Below are positions 9,001 to 13,377 of a stretch of DNA of 13,377 nt, in pieces. The notes below the pieces were generated by a model. The model had not been told where the DNA came from. It did not search any database and was given only the letters and a program-made list of their open reading frames with translations. Numbering within the stretch: position 1 is the stretch's first letter; every line of letters starts with the position of its first letter. Source of the DNA: Stephanodiscus triporus (lineage: Eukaryota > Bacillariophyta > Thalassiosirophyceae > Thalassiosirales > Thalassiosiraceae); the NCBI GenBank assembly GCA_036939755.1, contig JALLAZ010000620.1, positions 1 to 13,377 of the forward strand, written 5' to 3'. Both the position numbers and the translations under genes were made by a program.

Positions 9001-10213
9001 GGCCAAGAAGAAAAAGAAGGGGCCCCACATGCAAGATTTCCAGCTGTATGATCGGGAACGGTTAGAGGAGCTAACCGCCCGAGAGAGGGAATTGGCTCAG
9101 CAAAAGGAAGATCACTTGGAGATGATTGCCGATATTAGGAAGCGTGTTGCAACTGCACCTCCTGCCGATGTGTCGCAAATGATGGCAGAGGCTACCGAGA
9201 TGGAGGGTATGTTAAATCAGTTCGTGTTGACACCTCCAGAACAGGCAGAGAAGGCGAGGCTTCTGTCTGAGGGATTCGCGGATTGGTCAAGAAAGGTGAG
9301 TGGCAGTTTTGAATGAATTCAATCCGAGAATCTGTCTCTTCATTTTTCGGCACGCTGAACTTTCCATTCTTTTTTTCGTTTATTCTACTAGGATTTCAAA
9401 GTCTTCTGCAATGCCCTGGAGACTCATGGTCGTTATGCAATTACCAAGATTATTGACGATGTTGCCCAGGAGACTGGCAAAGATCAAACCGATATCAAGA
9501 AGTACTACGTCGCGTTCTGGTTGCATTACAGGCGCCTGACAGATTGGAGCAAGATTATTGACAAGATCGAGAAGGTGGAGAAGAAGAAACATCGCCTGAG
9601 TGACATTCGTAAGATGATCCAGGCAAAGGTTGAGCTTCATCTTGAATCCATCTACAGCACCATGTATCCTGGCGTCGAAGACGGTAAGGTAGCCAAGGAA
9701 CTACTCGAGCAGCATTCTCCGATTGACCTTCTCATGTACTCGTGGCCCAAGATGCAATTCAAATACGGCCAGGGACAAAAGGGCTTCAGTTACCAACAGG
9801 AGGAAGATGCATTCCTACTGGTTATGATGCATCGTCATGGATATGGCGCCGCTCGCAGGATTCAGTTGGAGATAAGGCGTGCTTGGCAGTTCCGTTTCAA
9901 CTGGTTCTTCAAGTCGCGAAGTCCGCAGGAAATCCAGAAGCGATGTGACGTGCTAGTGAGTCAACATTAGATTGACGATATGTGATTGACAATGTTTCCA
10001 CTGTCACTAACTTTTCGTGTCATTGTTCGTTATATTTCTCAGATCCGTGTTGTCGAGAGGGAGATGCAAGAGTATCAAGAGAATGAGGACGCTAAGGAAA
10101 AGGCTAAGAACATGGATGTGGAGGAGCAGCCACCAACGTCATTGTTGGTAGATGCTGACCAACACACAGCAGTTCCTGCTGCATCCAATTCGGTGGATGC
10201 TGCTGTCTTCTGA
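6065..10213 (+). CDS. ISWI: ISWI-type SNF2-family chromatin remodelling ATPase (8 exons)
   Basis: Exons by splice consensus and protein continuity: 6065-6149, 6302-7430, 7538-8143, 8269-8372, 8448-8532, 8611-9295, 9392-9955, 10043-10213. They sum to 3429 nt, in frame, 1142 residues. All donors are GTGAGT except GTAAGT in intron 2. The start has a strong context (AACCATGG). Order: acidic N-terminus with an Asp7 run; a Ser-Ala hexanucleotide repeat; a basic patch then [11 protein letters not shown], as in the ISWI AutoN region; ATPase lobe 1 with DEMGLGKT (about 227-234) and DEAH (336-339); [15 protein letters not shown]; lobe 2 with [18 protein letters not shown] (about 530) and arginine-finger motif [10 protein letters not shown] (619-628); the FGAD..I motif; a HAND-like region near 810; SANT from 899 ([14 protein letters not shown]); and SLIDE about 1029-1086 ([21 protein letters not shown]). 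Known role of the family: nuclear ATP-driven nucleosome sliding and spacing. All core motifs are intact. The SANT-SLIDE spacer is longer than in animal ISWI. The last 45 residues are not conserved-looking. Confidence 0.95.
6150..6301 (+). other. ISWI intron 1 with a 16-G tract next to its acceptor
   Basis: Donor GTGAGT at 6150, acceptor AG at 6300-6301, 152 bp, the longest intron of the gene. The splice joins a codon split after its first base (G|GC, Gly29). G16 runs 6281-6296 and is separated from the AG only by CAC, so the position normally holding a pyrimidine tract is pure purine. A more T-rich stretch lies just upstream (6262-6280). Retention would add four sense codons beyond the junction codon and then stop at TAG. 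Confidence 0.88.
6388..6408 (+). repeat. (GAC)7 microsatellite in ISWI exon 2
   Basis: Seven GAC units in the reading frame of Asp, giving an Asp7 run in the acidic N-terminus of ISWI. Same unit and length class as the tracts in the neighbouring genes. Confidence 0.9.
6526..6555 (+). repeat. (TCGGCA)5 hexanucleotide repeat in ISWI exon 2
   Basis: Five perfect TCGGCA units encode alternating Ser-Ala. They sit in a linker between an acidic coiled-coil-like Glu/Arg-rich segment and the AutoN-like region. Such a repeat is likely to vary in copy number between strains (inference). Confidence 0.9.
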
Positions 10214-10746
10214 TGCATATGTACCTCCCGGTCTAACTCATCATATCAATATAGGATGACTTCGGTGTATTGACGTAAGTTACTGCTCTACTCTACTCTA
10301 TAATTCTTCAAATGCCATAATTTTTGCCAATCCTCTAGAGTGTAAGAAACATTTTCTTAGTTAATGATACTGTGGATCCGCTTCATTTTGTTTTTATCAT
10401 ATACGATATCTCCCTCTGGTTCTGTGCCTTGCGACGAGCTCCGTCCCATGTTGTCTCGATTCGCCAACGAAGCGGCTGCGATGCGGCACGCGCGCATAGT
10501 ATTTAATCTAACAATTCGCGACCTAGATGCCCGAGCAACGCTCGAGGTTGGAGGCTGAGCATCTCGCCGATAAGAAAAAAACGCGCGACTGCCGATTACC
10601 TTCGTCGGGAATCCCACAAATCCCCACGCCCATGACACCGGCGCGGGTGACGGGGCGAAGAACTCCAGGCCCCCCAGCCTCCTCGCTGATGAAAAACGCG
10701 CAAATCCGATTAACTACGTCTCGGCATCGCACCACGACCGCCATGA
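10214..10746. other. Convergent intergenic region between ISWI and the DUF6816-like gene
   Basis: About 530 bp holding the 3' ends of two convergent genes. The left part is AT-rich with a CTCTACTCTACTCTATA repeat near 10287-10303. From about 10430 the composition becomes GC-rich and coding-like, with open frames on both strands (10364-10558 plus, 10357-10638 minus, 10523-10750 minus), none with a recognisable domain. The last of these begins with an ATG overlapping the stop of the DUF6816-like gene, which means little in a eukaryote. I cannot support a gene here, but a small or decayed one is possible in the GC-rich half. Confidence 0.5.
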
Positions 10747-11774
10747 TCATTTCTTTACGGGCATTCGCCTCGTCGCCACGAGGTCGTGACTATAAACGAT
10801 CACGGGCCTGTTCGGCTCATCGAAGAACATGGGATCCCCAGCGTCGAGGTACGCCGCAGTTAGCAAATTCCCCGTCATCTTCTCGGGCGCCTCCGCCGTC
10901 CCCTCCCTCCACGTCCAGTAGTGCGCGTAGTTCCCCGAGACCTGCCTCGCCACGCCGTACTCTTGCGACAGTCCGAACGTGACCTGCCTCACGTGCTCCG
11001 AACAGACGAAGATCGACGGGGAGGATGTGGACGACGACGGTGACGCGCCGTCGGGCGTCGTCGTCGTCGTCGTCGTCGTCGCGACCGATTCGGACTCCCT
11101 GGCGTTGCAGAAGATCTCTATCCTGTTGGCGTTCCTCGTGCGTTGGGGGACGAAGTCAATCGAGATCCTGTTCGGGTTCACATTCGGATCGTACGTCACC
11201 CCCCGCACCGCGCGGTACCCGAGGTGCGAGTCGATCGACGTCGACATCGACGTTCCCCTGTCCTCCAATCCCGTGACCCGGTCGACGTCCATCACGTAAT
11301 TCGCGGCCTCCCGTCCCACGTCCCCCACCATGGCGATCGATAGCCTCTGGAAGCCGGGCACGTCGAGGTCGGATGCGATCCTATCCTTCGATATCGCGGC
11401 GGACGGGAAGACGTAGCCTCGGAAGGTCATGGCAACGTCCCACGTCCCGCGCATGAACGGGGGGTAGACCTGAGGACCGGGCGGGACGTTGAAGAGCGAG
11501 TTTCGGAGCGACGACGGGTCGCGCGCGGCGAGCCTGCTCGCTAGTCCCCCCCCCCCACCGGCGGTCGCCGCGTGTGCCGGGGTCGTCGTAGACGACGACG
11601 ACGACGCGACGGCGGCGGCGGCGGCGGCCCACCATGCGGGGGGGAGAGACCGAGCCCGCGCGCGACGGCGTCGCGACGCGCGATGCCGATGACCGCGGGA
11701 CGATTCGAGAGCGCCGACGCCGCGATCGCGAGGCAGAGGAGGAGGATGGCGAGCCAGAGGACACCGGTCGTCAT
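10747..11774 (-). CDS. Leader-bearing DUF6816-like protein, probably plastid or thylakoid lumen, apparent frameshift
   Basis: The body is one frame ending at 10747. It is well formed from about 11500 down to the stop, with YPPFMRGTWDVAMTF, GYVFPS, VPGFQRLSIAMVGDVGRE, NPNRISIDFVP, IEIFCNARES, HVRQVTFGLSQEYGVARQV, NYAHYWTWREG and a closing VIVYSHDLVATRR. This resembles the DUF6816 family of photosynthetic organisms (name from memory, moderate confidence; function unknown). That frame has no ATG upstream of 11454, and starting there would cut conserved-looking sequence. A clear ER signal peptide (MTTGVLWLAILLLCLAIAASA) starts at 11774 in another frame, which ends at a stop at 11541. One extra base in either the 7-base run 11638-11644 or the 11-base run 11546-11556 would join them into about 342 residues. 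The first option yields WWAAAAAAVAS followed by PAHA, like a thylakoid-transfer signal. No GTRAGT intron donor is visible. An assembly error is more likely than true loss. Confidence 0.75.
11057..11080. repeat. (GTC)8 microsatellite in the DUF6816-like gene
   Basis: Eight GTC units on the plus strand, read on the coding strand as a run of Thr codons between two conserved-looking blocks, NARES and IFVCSEHVRQ. It belongs to the same class of GAC/GTC tract seen in the other GC-rich genes of the window. Confidence 0.88.
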
Positions 11775-12155
11775 GGTCGGGGCTATGACGAATTCGTTAC
11801 TATCGTATTAGGGAGTATCTTCGTAGGCTAGGAGGAAATTACGTGCAATTGGTTGAAAAGGAAGAAAAGGATTGAAGCTTGATAAAAATGAATCAATAAT
11901 ATGACAATAAATAATAACGATGACCTAAATGAGTTAAGTATCTACGTTTCTATCCCTCCCTACCTCCCATCACCCTTCTGAGAAACGACCTCAACCCGAC
12001 AAGAAATATGAAAACAAGCCGCCACCTCTCCCCCTGCGAGACGTGGCTCAATGCAATCTAACCTAATATCATCAAGGCGCCTTTTTTTCCGAGTTCTGTG
12101 CTACTCGTTCCTTATGACGATCCAAAGGTGTAAGCTTCCGTCGCATTCCTGATGC
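11775..12155. other. Intergenic region upstream of the DUF6816-like gene
   Basis: About 380 bp, AT-rich near the start codon at 11774 (poly-A-like and AATAAT-type stretches at 11880-11920) and more mixed further right. It should contain the promoter of the DUF6816-like gene and the 3' untranslated region of the small cysteine-rich gene. No further open frame of interest is seen. Confidence 0.5.
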
Positions 12156-12410
12156 TCACACGCATTCGTCACACACAAACTTCGACTTGGGTCTTTTGAC
12201 CAATCTATCGGCGGCAAGCTTAGTGACGCATTTGGTCTCCTTCACCAGGGTAGCGGCATCGGCCTGTGTAGTCTTGCATACCTTCACCTGTTTGGGGTCG
12301 TCGCATGCTTGTGTGCACACGGAGGTGGCCTGAAGGTTCCCCTTCCCGCCCTCGGCATCTCGTGCAAAAAACGCAAGAGATGCTACGATTACTAAGGCAG
12401 ATGTCTTCAT
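12156..12410 (-). CDS. Small secreted six-cysteine protein, function unknown
   Basis: An 84-residue ORF. The N-terminus MKTSALVIVASLAFFARDAEG is a typical signal peptide with probable cleavage near residue 19-21, leaving a mature chain of about 63 residues. The mature part is Lys- and Thr-rich and has six cysteines (32, 36, 45, 61, 80, 83), an even number compatible with three disulfide bonds, with a CxxxC pair near the start and CxxC (CDEC) at the very end. I recognise no named family. The sequence around the stop contains GTGTGAGC, so a weak non-consensus donor and a further exon cannot be excluded. The gene sits alone with about 380 bp on its 3' side and more than 700 bp upstream. The ORF is short, but the signal peptide and cysteine spacing make it convincing. 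Confidence 0.68.
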   Translation of the reverse strand: MKTSALVIVASLAFFARDAEGGKGNLQATSVCTQACDDPKQVKVCKTTQADAATLVKETKCVTKLAADRLVKRPKSKFVCDECV

Positions 12411-13186
12411 GCTATCGTGATTCGTGATGCAGGTGGTGCGGAAAGGAGGACGAGTTGGTGCGGAGGTGTGCGAGGAATAATATTATGAACGCACCAACGC
12501 AAGGTAAACACCAAAAAATCTTTCACTCTCTCTGAACGTTACTGTCATTCATCCGCCCGCAAAAAAACTCCGTGCGTGACCCAATGATGAGGAGGAGCCG
12601 CCCGGTCTCTCCGTACTCTACTCTAGTACGGTAAAAGAAAATGACCCCAGAATGAAAAATATGACCCATGTTGTAGCAGAATCAAGATACTATCGTACCT
12701 ACCATATATATATACCATAGTATTTATCGTACCCGAACGCCGATGACCCGCCCCCTTGGGACTTAGTCACTAGAGTAGTCGGATAGGCAGGACTCGTCTG
12801 TCTGTCACATTATTTGGTGCGTCTCATCAATGTGCACTATCTCCATATCGCTCTTTTTGCAGGTTTCGGCAAAAAGATTACTCTAATACAAAGCCTCAAC
12901 TTTGACCGCATTTAATTAATAAACTGGTCAGTTTACCACCCAAAACTAATGACATATAGAGAAAGCTGACAGTCTCAGCTTTCATATGGTATAGGGGTCT
13001 GGGGGTCGCGGACAGAGTCATCATGACAAAATATTACTTTGCGCGAAACGGTTGAGGTTGTTATTTTCCCGTTTTTTGAGGTGCGCTGCAAAAAGATTGA
13101 CCCCTCGAAAAAAAGGCGAGTGTTAAAGAGTCCTACGTAGGGCTACGATAGAATCACCTCGATTTCATCGAAAAAACACCCCCAAC
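12411..13186. other. Long intergenic region between two divergent starts
   Basis: About 775 bp without a supported gene. It holds the upstream region of the cysteine-rich gene (minus) and of the ORF at 13187 (plus). Visible structure: an ATATATATAT core around 12703-12712 flanked by a TATCGTACC direct repeat at 12691-12699 and 12725-12733; a short palindrome AAACTG-GT-CAGTTT at 12921-12934; a strong hairpin at 12953-12988; and two copies of GCAAAAAGATT about 200 bp apart (near 12879 and 13088). No terminal inverted repeats or target-site duplications of a transposon were recognised. Confidence 0.55.
12953..12988. repeat. Imperfect inverted repeat (hairpin) in intergenic DNA
   Basis: The core is a perfect 9-bp inverted repeat, GAAAGCTGA (12961-12969) and TCAGCTTTC (12975-12983), around a 5-nt loop CAGTC. 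A second pairing of CATAT (12953-12957) with ATATG (12984-12988) extends the stem past a 3-nt bulge on one side. It could be a protein-binding palindrome, a remnant of a miniature element or an RNA hairpin; the sequence does not decide. Confidence 0.75.
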
Positions 13187-13375
13187 ATGGCTTCCGCCGA
13201 TGACGTTAGCGGCATCCCATCACTGTCCGCCCCGGTTCCGCCGCGCGGAAACGACGGTCAAAGGTACAGAGATGGGTTGCCGCAACGTTTTGTCCGCCAA
13301 AATTGTCCACCGACAGCCGCCGCAACCGTCAAACACAGGCATGATGCGTCGACGATGCGCTGTGTCTTTAAATAG
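13187..13375 (+). CDS. Short ORF or first exon, function unknown
   Basis: A 62-codon frame starts with an ATG in good context (CCCAACATGGCT) and ends in TAG two bases before the window edge. It is noticeably more GC-rich than the preceding intergenic DNA, as the 5' ends of the other genes here are. The product (starts MASADDVSGIPSLSAPVPP) is Pro/Arg-rich and matches nothing I know. It may be the complete product, or the first exon of a gene whose intron and remainder lie beyond the window; no GTRAGT donor is visible within it. Confidence 0.35.
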   Translation: MASADDVSGIPSLSAPVPPRGNDGQRYRDGLPQRFVRQNCPPTAAATVKHRHDASTMRCVFK

Positions 13376-13377
13376 CT

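Noticed and set aside
10523..10750. Minus-strand ORF whose ATG overlaps the stop of the DUF6816-like gene
   Set aside because: ATGA overlaps signal translational coupling only in prokaryotes. The product has no recognisable domain and the region overlaps other open frames.
12860..13110. Possible miniature transposon suggested by two GCAAAAAGATT copies
   Set aside because: The copies are direct rather than inverted and no target-site duplication is visible, so no element boundary can be supported.

Overview
The window looks like nuclear DNA from a unicellular photosynthetic eukaryote, most likely a stramenopile and probably a diatom. I infer this from one multi-exon gene with short introns (75 to 152 bp, GTGAGT or GTAAGT donors, AG acceptors), dense intron-poor neighbours, start codons in eukaryotic context, and N-termini that look like ER signal plus plastid-targeting leaders. 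Species cannot be named from this sequence alone. There is no prokaryotic operon structure, CRISPR array, rRNA gene or convincing tRNA.

Layout, left to right: 1-929 is non-coding or decayed sequence. 930-3536 (minus) is a full-length 868-residue glucose-6-phosphate isomerase (GPI) homologue in which most catalytic and phosphate-binding residues are replaced, a probable pseudoenzyme. 3537-4283 is intergenic. 4284-5837 (minus) encodes a 517-residue membrane protein with a signal-peptide-like leader, a hydrophobic hairpin and an acidic tail; its function is unknown. 5838-6064 is a short divergent promoter region. 6065-10213 (plus) is an eight-exon ISWI-type chromatin remodelling ATPase, reconstructed here as 1142 residues with helicase, HAND, SANT and SLIDE regions. 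10214-10746 separates it from the convergent gene at 10747-11774 (minus), a secreted or plastid-lumenal protein resembling DUF6816, whose leader and body lie in different frames (an apparent one-base frameshift at a C/G homopolymer). 12156-12410 (minus) encodes an 84-residue secreted protein with six cysteines. 12411-13186 is a long upstream region with small inverted repeats. A short ORF, or first exon, starts at 13187 (plus).

The most striking chromosome-scale pattern is a mosaic of base composition. GC-rich blocks full of GAC/GTC triplets cover the 5' parts of the GPI-like and ISWI genes and all of the membrane-protein and DUF6816-like genes, and they stop inside genes (about 2340 in the GPI-like gene, about 8145-8270 in ISWI). 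Uninterrupted (GAC)7-8 or (GTC)7-8 tracts occur in all four genes; in one they form a perfect 24-bp inverted repeat inside the coding sequence. The genes show no obvious common pathway. The best lead for something undescribed is the GPI-like pseudoenzyme, followed by the orphan membrane protein and the cysteine-rich secreted peptide.
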